Positions 31,597-44,800 of a DNA stretch of 64,000 nt are shown one piece after another. Under the pieces are notes generated by a model. The model searched no databases and was not told the DNA's origin. It saw only the letters and a list, made by a program, of their open reading frames with translations. Origin of the DNA: Closterium sp. Naga37s-1. Taxonomy: Eukaryota; Streptophyta; Zygnematophyceae; Desmidiales; Closteriaceae. The stretch covers positions 1 to 64,000 of the forward strand of contig CANJKZ010000930.1 of the NCBI GenBank assembly GCA_947471745.1, given 5' to 3'. The position numbers were made by a program, and so were the translations under genes. Positions within the stretch are counted from its first letter, which is position 1. Each line of letters opens with the position of its first letter.

Positions 31597-32806
31597 ACTA
31601 TTCCCGTGCCAATGTGTTCAGCCGAATATTATTGGCCTCTGAAGTTCCCAATTTCCAATGTGTTCTTCAATACACATTCTCGGCGTTACGCTTATATGCG
31701 AGGCGAGGCGAGCTCAAACCAGGGGTCTTTTTCCAGAGCAACGACTATCACGGCTTGTTCATGACCGCTACAGTCCAGCTTCCTGGGCAAACGTCATGAT
31801 TATCTCCGGTTTGTTCCACGACATCAGGAGCACATCAGCAGCGTACATCTGCCATCAGAATCCGCGACAGCAACGACTTGGTAATTTCTGAAGTTAAATT
31901 TGTGTTTTGGTTTGGACATTCTGCCAAAAACGAGTTGCGACGGACTTTCACACTGCCACTGCAGTGTGCAGGGCGGGATATGTACAGTACTCAAGGAACT
32001 CAGGGGTGTTTATGCTCTTGTATTTTCTTTTTCGTGACCAAACGTACGCGGATGGTGTGAATGTGTAGCTCCGGTACACGTATTTCGTTGCGCAACACCC
32101 CTTTACGGGGAGCGTACATAGGCCACTGCTGTACAGTGGATTCCGACCCTTCCCTGGATTCCAGGGGTCAGTGTACGCAAAGATGACTGGTCAGTAGAGT
32201 TGGATGCTTGTTCATGAATGGCATACGATCCGATAGGGTTTTAGTTTTTTCTGCCCGAGGGCAGCAGGTCGTCAGGTCGTCAGTGGGTCGACGGAGCTGA
32301 CGACCCATTTCCGCTGGGATATTCCGTGCGTCTCAACCCATTTCGCAAATACAAGACAGGTGTATCCAGGCAGGTGTCGACCTCGTTGGTCCAGTGGCTA
32401 ATCCAGTGCGATCCAGTCGGCTTCCACACGGTGAACATCGGTTTTCTTCACACAGCACTTTGAAATGCACACATGTCACGTTTAAATGTATCTGGTTCGT
32501 TTAATGCGGTCAAGTACGTCAAAAAGCGTCAAGTACGGTTTGCCTCGGTGGAAACCCAGAATCGTCTTTACCCTTTTTTTAGCGCACAGGACCGAATAGA
32601 ACCAACCAGGTACATAAAACCGTGACCCTCTCTGATCAGCTTGCCACAACAGCTTTTACTGTACCTCATTTCACCAGAAATGTTCCTCCCCCTCCATCAC
32701 TTTCACAGCAGCACTACCTTCACTCCAAACGCATCTTCACTCCAAACTCTCCTCCAACCCACGAACCAGAAAGCTAGCTCATATTTCCGCCACAAGAAAC
32801 AGAAGT
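31597..32806. other. intergenic, nothing recognised
   Basis: 3' flank of the SDR gene and upstream region of the GT90-like gene. Only short, motif-free frames. Confidence 0.5.
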
Positions 32807-35800
32807 ATGGACCCATTGAGGTGCCTGATAGTGCTATTACTTGGGATATTAATCAGATCTTCGCTCGTCCTTTCAGATTCGCTCAGCTTAATGGTAAGTC
32901 CGAACACACGTAGTCACAAAAACTTTCCCTCCGCATCGCGACGCGGAGTCTTAATTTCTCAATGCGTTTTACAACCCACTTCTGTCCCAGGATGACGACA
33001 GCCCCAGCACCACACTGAAACGAAGTCGAGTTGACATCACCATTGGAAATGCGTTATTCCAGCTCGAAGGCGCCTCCCACGTTGACTCGGATCCAAATCA
33101 TCATGAAAATGGATACGAGTCATCAGATTTACCCTCGAAAACCTCGCCGAAACCAGCGGAGGAGCCGCAAATCGGCGGGAGATTCTTCGAGGCGGGCGGT
33201 TTTGGTTCCTGCGGCGTCCCGGACGTTCCCGACGACGCGGAGTGCGTGGCGGATCTCGCGGCATTTCCTGAGCTGGCTACGCGCAGCGGTACCCGCACGG
33301 TGCGCCGGTTGGCGTGCCTGGCGCACAGGTATCTGCGCCCGTGGATGGGAATTCCCGGGGTGAAGCGGGGGATGGGCGCGCGGGGAATGATCAGCGCGCA
33401 GATTCTACACCGGATGGGTCACATGACCAGCGTGAGTGTTGCTGGTTTACAAAATTTTAACAATCGAGTCGAATCTAAACCAATAATTTCAGTTATTTGA
33501 GCCGCATTTCTCCAAACTTTCTCCCTGCCACCATTTGGCCACCCTAGTGACCACTACCGGTACTCTCTAGAGCTCCTCTCATCCAACTTTTCCTGAAACT
33601 ACTGTCAGATTAGCGAAAGTTGATTGGTTGAGAAAGTACTCTACCCGCCTCCTCCTGCACCACGAGCACTACTAGTTTTGCAGTGCGGCTACCGTAGCAA
33701 AAAAGGTAGCATTTAGGTAGTAGTTAGTGTTAGGGTTGGTTCGCCCAACCACGGAACCTAAGGCGAAAGCATCTACGACGGCGGAATGACGGCGAAATGG
33801 AAGCGCGTGTGTGAAACGGTGGAAATCGGCCTACGGTGGGGAATAGAGGCTACGGCGTGAGAAGCGGGAGAGAAATTGAGAAGAAATGTGCTAGAAGGAG
33901 GGAGAGAGAAGGAGAAGCATCGAGAATGAGATTGACGAGGGGAAAAATGTGCTTCGGGACCAAGGCACGTTCGAGAAAGTTCGGGATTCGGACTTGCGGA
34001 GTGTTCACCGAATTCGGTTCGGTTGCGTGTGCGACTCGGGGTGAAACGAGGCGCACGCGGTTACTTGGGAAACAAGTGAAGTTACGAATCTCATTTTGTG
34101 TCTTGCCTGACTATAAAGCTGCTTGTACTCATTTTGGAAATCATACCAATCAGATTCTGAAAATTGCTGGTGTATTGACAACTTCAAGCAGAGCTGCGCA
34201 TATCATTGGATTCGGGAGATCGTGGAGAACACGATGGGCGATAGCAAGTAGACTATTGCCGACTAAGGTGTTTACGATCCTAAGAACTGGTATCAGAGCT
34301 TGACGAACGGGCTCGTCGATCGTCGCGAATTCACTTGGTGCGCTAAGTGAAATTAGTGGAGAAGAGGAGTCGTTCACGCCTACGCTATGGGAGACGAGGC
34401 GAGTTCGGGTTCCAGTGTGAGTCTTGGAGACCCGCAGTTGAAGGCTCTTCTCGAGGCCCTTGCGAGTGGCCGATTGGTGGCGAAACCGACGATTGGGCTC
34501 AGTGAAGCTCAGCGCTTCAATGGAAGCAACTACAACGTGTGGCGAAAGAAGTTCATTCGAAGGGCAGAGGAGGTGGACCTCTTGCCGTACTACCGTCCCG
34601 ACGAGGAGACGATGGAGGGAGTTGCGCCTTCCACGACGGATACGAAGGAGATAATAGCGGCGTTTAAAAAGCAAAGTAAGCAAGCTTTCTTTCAGCTTTG
34701 TCATTCAGTTGCCGATGGAATCGCGGTGGATTTGGACCAGTTTGCAGGGGAGCTGAACCCTGCACAGCGAGCGTGGGAGTACCTGGAGTCCACATACATG
34801 GGTACGAACGATGTCAACAAGAAGGCGATTAGGAAGCAACTGCTAATGCTGAGCATGGAGAAAGGCGAGAAAATCATCACCTACATCAACAGGGCGAAAA
34901 GCTACAACGACGATTTGCGGGTGATGGGAGCCGCGGAGATGGAGCACGAGATGATTGACTATATCATCCAAGGCCTTCCTAAGGAGTGGGAATCCGACAT
35001 TGGTATGTTTACGTACCAACCGCCGGAGAGTTTGATGAAGTTGCAGGAGATTCTGCAGTCGCTTGAGACGGTGAAGGAGATGAGGAAGAAGAAAGCAGCA
35101 GCAGCAGTTACAGAATTCGACGAGGAGAGGCCGGGTATGGTGAATGCCACGAAGGCGTTTGGAGCATGCTACTAGTGTGGAAAGAGGGGGCATAAAGCGA
35201 TAAATTGCTACGAAAATCCTCGAAGCAGAAACTACAAGGGCAAAGCTGTGGAGAATGATAAAGGAGAAAATGCAGGAGCGGAGTGGCAGCAGAAACGAGG
35301 TTTTGGCGGCAAGTGTGATTATTGTGGGCGCTACGGGCATCGTGCCGCAGAGTGCTACTCCAACCCGAATAGCATGAGCTACAAGGGTCCGTCGCAGCAG
35401 AGGAATGTGGCGACAAAGGCGAATGTAGTGGAAGCGGAAAAGGAGGATGTGATTTTGGGAGGAGCGCATCTCGCGAACGTGGTGCGGTTACCGAAGGAGG
35501 CTCAGACAGACGGACGTGAGAAGAGGGCGTGGTTCATGGACAGCGGATGCACGCGTCACATGACATTCAGGTCAGATAGGATGGAGAATGTGAGGGAGTC
35601 GAGTGAGGATTATATACTACAAGGTAACAGTGGGAAGTTACCAGTGACAGGAGAGGGTGACTGAGAAACTGAACGAGAATGAATTGACTAAGAGAAAGTT
35701 GGGTACAAATGTAAACCCTAGAAAACTGTACCCCATATGTGCTACCCCACTATAGCCTACAGTAGCTATGTCATATAAATCTGACACACCCCCATAGGCA

Positions 35801-38800
35801 AAGTGGGGGAGAACAAGGGGTCACAAGACCAGTCAAGCAAAGCAAACCAAGCTCAGGGTGGATCACAAAGTCACCACACATTCCGAGCACAAGTTCAAGG
35901 CCACAAGGCCAGTTCACATGCAGGATTACATATATATATAAGGCTAGACAAGCAAGAGCAGGTGTATATATATATGCAACAGTACAAACAAGGTCAAGGG
36001 GTGAGCAAGTGAGGCAAGGTAGGCACAAGACCCAGCTGAGTACAGAAGCGCTGATGATCACAAGGCGCAAGTGCCTTGGTGAAGATATCAGCAGTGTTGG
36101 CCTCAGAGGCCACGTACGCAAGCCGCAGCTGACCACGCTGCTGTAGCTCACGAGCAAGGAAGTAGCGAAGAGCAATGTGCTTCGTTCTGTGCTCCAGTCT
36201 CTGCTCTCGACACAAGGCCAGCATGGCCTTGTTGTCTACGTACAGCACTGGAGGAGAACGAGGCGGCTCTCCGAGGTCAGTCAGCAGGTAGGTGAGCCAG
36301 CGAAGCTCCTGTGCAGCCATGGCCCCGGCGTAGATCTCAGCCTCACAACTGGAGCCGAGAACAGAAGACGAGCGGGTAGCCCGCCACGAAACAGAGCCAG
36401 AACCAAGGCTGAAGGTGTAACCCTGTGACGACCGCTGCGTAGCCTGGTCGTCAGCCCAAGAAGCGTCTGCGTGCCCAGTGAGGACCACTGGACTCTGCCC
36501 TCCAAGCACAAGCCCCATGCCCGACGTACTGCACAAGTAACGCAACACCCTCTTCGCTGCAGCCATGTGCTCCGGTCTGTGTCTCCCAGGAGCAACATAG
36601 CGTGCGAGAATGCTAAGAGGGTATGCGAGGTCAGGTCGTGTGCAGGTCATCAGGTACATGAGGCAGCCAACAAGCTCCGGGTACGGGCCACTCGACTCTA
36701 CGGACTCATCCGAAGGCAGAGCTGAGAGCGAGTGGCGAGTAGACAGAGGAGTGGCCTGAGGCGAGGAGTACGTGAAGCCGAAGCGCTGAAGGACCTGCTG
36801 CACCATGTGTGACTGAGTCAGGGTAATGGTGCGGCGTGTGCTCTGTCCCGGGTGATCTGCAAGCCAAGGTAGCTGCGCAGTTCACCCAGGTCTGTGCACG
36901 TGTGTCTCTTCTGCAGCTCGGACTTCACGTGGGCGAGTCCAGCAGTGTCAGCTGTGGCAAAGACCAAGTCGTCGACGTACACGAGGATGTAGAACGGCGG
37001 CAAAGAAGTGTCGGTGCGCAGAAACAGCGACGGGTCGGCAGTAGAGGGAGCAAACCCAAGAGCCGCAAGTGTAGTCCTTAGTGTGTCGTGCCACTCACGC
37101 GGTGCCTGGCGGAGACCGTAGACTGGTCGCCGGAGGCTCCACTGGGTGCTAGGAGGAAAAGACCCAGTGAAGCCAGGTGGGCGACGCAGCCAGATCTCCT
37201 CGTGCAGGCTGACCTGCAAGAAAGCAGTGCTGAAGTCAAGAGAGTGCAGCTCGTAGTCGCGGTGAGCAGCTATGTGCAGCAGTACCCGAAGAGTGGTCAT
37301 CTTCGGGGTGGGAGAGAAGGTCTGAAAGTAGTCAACGCCCTGCCGCTGACTGAAGCCACGAGCCACGTAACGCGCCTTGAAGACAGGCGGAGAACCCGGC
37401 GGTCGCTTCACCCTGAAAATCCACATGCCACTGACGATGTTCGCCCCAGGCGGGGGAACCTCGTCAACGTAGGTGCCTGTGGACTTCCAGGAAGCCATCT
37501 CTGTGTCCATAGCTGCCTGCCACTGAGAGGAGTAGGGACCCTCTATCGCCTCCGCGTAAGAGCGCGGAGTCGGGATGTCAAGTGCATCCGGGTCTCCCTC
37601 AGGGGTAAGCAGTACGGACACGAGATGAGGTGAGGCAGCTGCCAGACACTGGAACTCCTCCTGCCTGTCCTCAAGGACGTCCGTGTCAAGGGCATACTCA
37701 CCCCCGACGGACGGAGGACAGACAGACTCAGACTCATCGACAAGACTAGCAGCGTAGTCTAGACGACAGCGAGCAGCAAAGTCGACGAGTTCAGCAACTA
37801 GGGCAGACGCAGCAGTGGACTCAAAGGAAGGGTCAGTGACGACAGTAGCAAGGAGACGCGTGACAGTAGGACTGGCAGCACGAAGAGAGTCCGACTCCGG
37901 GTCGGGAAGAGCAGGAAGAGAGGACTCAGGAGGAGAAGGCAAAGGGGCACGCAGAGGAGCAGTGGACGGACGCAGAGACATCCGGTGCGTGCCAGGGACA
38001 GGAGGAGGACGCTGACGCGAACCACGACCACTAGAGCGAGCAGGACGGACAGGCGACGCAGGGCGAGACGCAGGCTCACGACGCTCAGCCAGACCTCCAG
38101 TAGGACCAGTGTAGAGAGAAGGAGCGGGCAGTGGGGAGGCCGGCTGTAACTGTAACTGTGACGGGACAGGCTGTGGACACTCTAAGGGAGGAGGAGGACC
38201 AGTAGAAGGCGGGAGACCAAGAACCTGCTGAAGGAGCGGAACGAAGTACGGCCGAGGCCGCGCGGCGACTCCAGACACGGCAGGGACAACACCAGTACCC
38301 CCAGCGGCAGCACCAGCGCCAGCAGCACCTCCAGCGCCAATACCTCCAGCAGCACCAGTAGCACCCCCAGCAGGACCGCCTCCAGGACCGACAGCAGTAG
38401 CCTCAGCGTCAACACCGTCAGCAGCTCCAGCTCCAGGCGTACCCGCAGGCCCAGCAGCTCCAGTACTCCCAGTACGAGCACCTCCGGGACCCGCGGCACC
38501 AGCACCCTCAGCAGCCGAAGAACCTCCAGCTCCAGCAGCACGCCTCCAGCGCCGGGCAAACCACTCGCGCAGCTCCTGTGGAGAGAGTGGCTCCCGCCGA
38601 GACGAAGCACCCGGAGAACCTCTAGGCTCAGCACCGCCAGACGCCACACGAGCAGGCCCAGCTCCCTCAGGCTCCGCACCCCCAGGCTCAGCACCTCCAG
38701 GCGTAGCACCCCCAGGCTCAGCACCCCCAGGCTCAGCACCCCCAGGCTCAGCACCCCCAGTAGTAGCACCCCCAGGCTCAGCACCCCTAGGCTCAGCACC

Positions 38801-41800
38801 CCCAGGAGTAGCACCCTCAGGCTCAGCACCCCCAGGCGTAGCACCCACACGCTCAGCACCCCCAGAGTCAGCACCCCCAGGCTCAGCACCCTCAGCAGCA
38901 CCAGAGTCACCAGTAACCTCGACAGGCTCGACAGCGTCTACCTGGGACACACCTGAAAGGGCAGGACCCTGAGGGGGGAGGGGGTCTACCGGGGGGGGAC
39001 CTGGCACAAGGAAGAGCGGTGGCGGGGGGAGGGACGGAGTGCGGTAGGGGAAGAGGCGGTAGTAGGGGACCGACTCGTCAAACGTGACCTCCTGGGAGGA
39101 CAGAACACGGCGAGAGGTGGGGTGGTAGAACTGCCACCCTGGCGCGTCAGGGGGGAAGCCAAGGAAGACGCAAGGAGCAGCACGAGGGGACAGCTTGTCC
39201 GCAGACAAGTCGCGGACAAACGCCCGAGATCCCCAGACACGGAACGCAGACGCATCGCCAACCTTCCCCGTCCACAGCAAAGCTGGGGAGGTCTCCGGCA
39301 TGGAGACCCTGGGGTGAAGGTTGATCTGATGCGCCGCGTACCGAACCGCAAACGGCCACAGAAAATGGGGGGCAGCCGCATGCATCATGGGCGTACGGGC
39401 GACGTCCATGACCATGCCAATGCGGCGCTCAGCAATCCCATTTTGCTGTGGAGAGTCCGGAAGCGTGAAGGTCTGGCGGATGCCTCGTGCACGACAGTAG
39501 GCTCGCAGAAGGCCAGAGGAGAACTCTCCACCTCTGTCAGAGTGCAGACGCAGAACAGGAAAGTCCGAGCCGAAACTCTGCCTGAGCTGGAGACGAGCTG
39601 CGCGGATCCAGTCGATCAACACCTCAGTGACATCACCCTTGCTGCGCAAGGGGAAGACTGTGGTGTAACGCGAGTAGTCGTCAACAACAGCAGGAAGTAG
39701 CGCTCGTGACCCTGTCCACGGACGCGGGCCGGGCCCCACACGTCCATGTGAAGCGTCTGCAGCGGGGCCTCTGTCGGAGGAAACTGGGAGGAGTGAGGGG
39801 CAGCCCGCTGCCGCCCCTCGACACAAGGGACGCAGGTAGGGCCTGGCCCCGGAGGAAGGGGAGGGAGGGACCGGGAAAGACCAGAGACAAGGACACGAGA
39901 GGCCATGCCTCGGAGACGAAGCAGGGAGGGGTGACCAAGGCGGTGGTGCCAGAGGAGAGTCTCGTGCGACAGGAGGCGACACGAACAGGGGGCAGACTCA
40001 GGACCAGACCTGGACGCTGCAGCAAACACCTGACCCGACGCAGCTACCTGACCAGACGCAGTGACTGGAGGAGACGCAGTGGTCAGTGTGTACAGGCTCG
40101 ACCCCGGCCGACGTGTAAACGTGGCCAGGTGTCGGCCTGTCCGAGCGTCCGTGCAGTGGGTCACCCGCTGACTCGCAGGAGTGAACTGGTGAACCCCCGC
40201 ATCCTGTAGGTCAGCACCACTCACCAAGTTCGTAGAGAACGAGGGGAGGTAAAGACCAGACAGGGTGCCAGAGGGGGCCGCCGGACACGGGAGGACAGTG
40301 GAGAAGTGAGCAAGGACAGGACCCCCAGAGGGGTCTGCCAGAGAGACTGCAACTGGCCGGCCAAGCGGCGTGAGTGTGGTGCGGTCTCGAAAGAAGGAGC
40401 GAGAAGCCCCCGAGTCAAGGGTGAAGGTGTGGGAGGCCGAAGCCGACGCAGTACCTGAGAGAGCAGACTCACCAGCACCTGAGGGAGCAGACACACGAGC
40501 ACCTAGAGCAGCAGCCTCGCTAGCACCTAGAGCAGCAGCCTCACCAGTACCTAGAGCAGCAGTCGCAATGCCCGGGTCGGGCGGAAAACACCGGTAACAG
40601 TCACCCTCATCACTAATAGTCACAGCATACATGGCAGCAAGGATAGCATCAAAGTCAAGGTCAAAGACAGCTACACCCGCCCTAGACAGCTCGCCCCAGC
40701 GGGGGATCTCAGTGGCCTCAGGGAACTGGTGACACCAAGCGTCCGTCAGGCGGCCAAAGCAGCGCTGGGTGGAGTGCGCACCCCCGCACTGCTCACCCGC
40801 GCGGTCGCCAGTGCGTAGGACGTAGGTGCACGGACCAGTACCCCAACCCCGCTGGCGTGCAGCGTACCACTCACGGAGCTGCTGAGGGGGGGGGATGTCA
40901 CGAGTGCGCTGCTGCCGCTGCTGCTGCTGCTGCTGGCGCTGACCACCACCGGAGCCGACCCTCTGCGCAGCGCCACCCCGACCAGCTCCACCTCCTCCGC
41001 CGCCGCCTCCTCCACCGCCGCCACCTCCGCCACCTCCGCTCCCACCGCCACCGCCGCCGCCGCCTCCGCCTCCACTGCCGCCACCGACACCTCCACCCCC
41101 GCCACCACTCCCACCACCACCCCCACCCCCTCCACTGCCTCCACCGCCACCTCCGCCACCCCCGCCAACCCCTCCAGCACCCTTGCCCCCCTTGCCCTTG
41201 CCGGTGCGGCGTCTCCCGCTCGGGGCAGACGCAGCGCCGACCGACTCGAAACCAACGAGGTCGGCCGCAGCAGCAGAGGCAACAGAGGGCAAAAGGGGGG
41301 AGGGGGAACACCCCTCAAAGACGGGGGTGCGAGGGTCACCACGAGAGGCTCCTACAGCGACTATGCTCTTCTCTGCTGCTAGGAGGGCCTTCTCGAGGAG
41401 GTCAACGGTGAGAGTGGTGGGGCAAACTGAGAGGAAGTGGTCCCTGACTACGCGAAGGGAGTCAGGGAGGCGGGTGACTATGTAGTAGAGGGTGATGTAC
41501 ATGGGGGGGGGGTTCTTGGCGCAGAATTCAGCAGGAAGCGCAGCGCGGTAGCGAGTGTCACTAGTGCGGAGGTGCGTAATGAGGTCAGCGACTGTGGGAA
41601 AGGCAGCAAGGTCAGGGAAGAGGTACGGTAGCATGAGGCGGCTCAGTGCAGCAGTGGCAGGGGAGGAGTAGCGCGCAACTACAGCGTCGTACAAGGTGTG
41701 AGCACTCTTGTACTGGCTAAAGTGCGCACGCTCAGAGGTAGGCAGGTGGCGACGCACAGCAAGACGTGCAGCAGCATCGCGTGTGGCCCACTGTGAGCGA

Positions 41801-44800
41801 ACAGTGGCGTCGGCATCAGCAGCAGGGGCAGGAGAGGCACCAGAGGTGAGGTCAAAGAGGGAGAGACCGTCTGCCCTATCGCACTGTAGGAAAAGCTGCA
41901 GGTCATCTATCCAGACGTCAAAGTCAATGGCCCGACCCTCAGCGTCAAAAGCGAGGACACTAGGGGTAGCCATGACAGCAGTAGACTAGCAGCGCGAACA
42001 GTAGAGTAAGGGCAGTGCAGTGACAAAGGCGCTGCTCTTACCGGACAGGGCGGCTCAGGCGGCTCGGCGGCTCGGCGGGTCGGCAACTCGGCGGCTCGGG
42101 CGGCTCGGGCGGCTCGGCGGTACGACGGCTCGGCAGCAACTGCGGCTCGGCGACTCGGCGACTCGGGCGGCTCGGCCGGCTCGGTGGTACGGCGGTGCGG
42201 CAGCAACTGCAGCTCGGCGGCTCGGCGACCCGGCGGCTCTGGCGGCTCAGGTGGCGCGGCGGCGAGGCCGGGTGGAGCGGCGTCGGGGCCGGGTGAGGCG
42301 GCGCCGGGGCCGGGAAGGGCAGCTCCGGGGCCGCAGGGGTAGGCGACGGGGCCAGCAGAGGCGGCGCCGAGGCAGGGAAGGGCGGCGCCGGGGCCGCAGG
42401 GGTAGGCGACGGGGCCGCGAGGGCGGCTAGGAGGGGGGGGGGGTCGCGAGGGCGGCTTGAAAGGGCCGCGAGGGCGGCTAGAAAGGGCCGCGAGGGCGGC
42501 GTGAAAGGGCCGCGAGGGCGGCGCGACACGAAGGAGCCGCGAGGGCGGCGGATCGGGGCCGCGAGGGCGGCGCGACGCTGCCGCTAGGGCGGCGCGACGT
42601 GAAGGGGCCGCGAGGGCGACGCGACGGGGCCGCAAGCGCGACGCGACGGGCCCGCTAAGGCGGCGCGATAGGGTCGAGAGAGGGGAGCGCGACTCGGGCA
42701 GTGGAGAGCGCGCTCCGGGCAGGAAAAAAAATGTGGTGGGCCCTAGGAACAGTTCCCACAGGGGAACCTGCTCGATACCATGAGAAACTGAACGAGAATG
42801 AATTGACTAAGAGAAAGTTGGGTACAAATGTAAACCCTAGAAAACTGTACCCCATATGTGCTATCCCACTATAGCCTACAGTAGCTATGTCATATAAATC
42901 TGACAGTGACGTGGTGCTGCGGAGTCCGTATGTAGTAGTGAAACTGGAGAGTGTGTTGCTGGTTGCGGATTTGAAGGTGAACTTGGTCAGTCAGTCACAG
43001 CTTGATGACTTGGGATGCAAGATATTCTATGACAGTGGTGAGGTGACTGTGTTTGGTCTTGAGTGGGAGAAGTATGCTGATGGTTACTTCAGTGACGGGT
43101 TCTATGAGATGAACTTGGTCGCGACGAATGATATGGATGAGATCTATGAGGATCCTGAGTATGGTGAGATGGGAGAACTGGAGGAGTTATTGACTAAGGT
43201 TGATAAGAGCGAGGACACGGATGATACGGGAGCGAGTGTGGAGGCAGCAGTGAAGCAGGAAGAGGAGATAGTGATCAAGGAGGCAACAGCAGTAAACGGT
43301 GGAGATGGAGACGGTGTCAACACTTTTGCAGCAGCGATCGTGGTTGAAGATAAAGCAGTAAATGCGAAGTGTGTGGGAGTTGAAGCTGTGAAAGGGGACA
43401 TCATGGTGAAAGGATCAAAGGCGAATGCAACTGCCAAGGGGCAAGTGCTTAAGGAGGATGAACGCGTTGAAGGGTACGAGACCCGAGAGGTGTTGGGTGT
43501 AAAGATGCTGAGGAGAAGCGAGAGGCATAAGAAAATCTCTCAAGGTTTGGATGTCAAGGCGCTCAACTTCAAGACACGTAAGCAGAGGTTCAAGGTGCAG
43601 GAGCTGCAGGGGAGCGTGAAGCCGACTTAGACCCTGTGAAGGCTACAAGGAGCAGGGGAGCAGTGCGAGTGGTGTTCGTGGTTGACGAACCACAGGGGAG
43701 ATTGTTAGGGTTGGTTCGCCCAACCACGGAACCTAAGGCGAAAGCATCTACGACGGCGGAATGACGACGAAATGGAAGCGCGTGTGTGAAACGGTGGAAA
43801 TCGGCCTACGGTGGGGAATAGAGGCTACGGCGTGAGAAGCGGGAGAGAAATTGAGAAGAAATGTGCTAGAAGGAGGGAGAGAGAAGGAGAAGCATCGAGA
43901 ATGAGATTGACGAGGGGAAAAATGTGCTTCGAGACCAAGGCGCGTTCGAGAAAGTTCGGGATTCGGACTTGCGGAGTGTTCACCGAATTCGGTTCGGTTG
44001 CGTGTGCGACTCGGGGTGAAACGAGGCGCACGCGGTTACTTGGGAAACAAGTGAAGTTACGAATCTCATTTTGTGTCTTGCCTGACTATAAAGCTGCTTG
44101 TACTCATTTTGGAAATCATACCAATCAGATTCTGAAAATTGCTGGTGTAATGACAACTTCAAGCAGAGCTGCGCATATCATTGGATTCGGGAGATCGTGG
44201 AGAACACGATAGGCGATAGCAAGTAGACTATTGCCGACTAAGGTGCTTACGATCCTAAGAGTTAGGTTGATAATACCAATTTTGGTCCAAATTTAGACCA
44301 AACCAAGACCCACTACTTTGTGATGGCTCCCCGTCCCCCCAACCTAGCGGAATATTGCGTGATGTTGGATGATTGAGCATCCCCACCTCTCCTCCTTTCC
44401 CCTCCCTTCCCTGCACCACGAACACTACAGGTGCTCTCCCTCCTCTCACCCTACTCTCACCCTCCTCTCACCCTACTCTCACCCTCCTCTCAGCCTCCTC
44501 TCACCCTCCTCTCACCCTCCTCTCACCCTCCTCTCACCCTCACCCTCCTCTCACCCTCCTCTCACCCTCCTCTCACCCTCCTCTCACCCTCCTCTCACCC
44601 TCCTCTCACCCTCCTCTCACCCTGTTTCCTAAGTTACTGATTGAGCATCCCGCCACCACCCCTCCCCCCCCTTCTTCTCCCCCCCCTTCCTCCTTCCACT
44701 CTTTCCCACCATGCACCGCAGGTGCTCTCTTGCTGCGGCCACGTGCGGATCGTGAAAGGCAGAATCTACTTCCGTTTCGGCGGCTTCGAGTTCGACTGGT

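Larger units (their letters stand above)
35662..42905 (-). mobile_element. Ty1/copia retrotransposon nested in the outer element
   Basis: LTRs of 125 bp at 35662-35786 and 42781-42905 differ at one base (t/c in gtgctaYcccac). The target duplication GTGAC is at 35657-35661 and 42906-42910. On the minus strand the LTR begins TGTCAGATTT and ends GTTTCTCA. The primer-binding site (TGGTATCGAGCAGG) is directly inside at 42767-42780, and a purine tract (TATGGGGGTG) precedes the distal LTR. Gag, protease, integrase, RT and RNase H all follow in copia order. Near-identical LTRs show a recent insertion. Confidence 0.95.
33728..44260 (+). mobile_element. non-autonomous gag-protease LTR retrotransposon, interrupted by a nested element
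   Basis: LTRs are 33728-34285 and 43703-44260, both 558 bp, with about six differences seen by eye. A 5-bp target duplication (GTTAG) is at 33723-33727 and 44261-44265. The primer-binding site TGGTATCAGAGC is at 34288-34299 (initiator-Met tRNA type). A purine-rich tract (caggggagat) precedes the 3' LTR. Removing the nested insertion leaves about 3.3 kb of internal plus LTR sequence with gag and a protease-like region but no integrase, reverse transcriptase or RNase H. The element lies in an intron of the GT90-like gene in the same orientation. Confidence 0.9.

Noticed and set aside
40740..41400. + strand His/Arg-rich ORFs
   Set aside because: Antisense of the Gly-run in the nested copia Gag.
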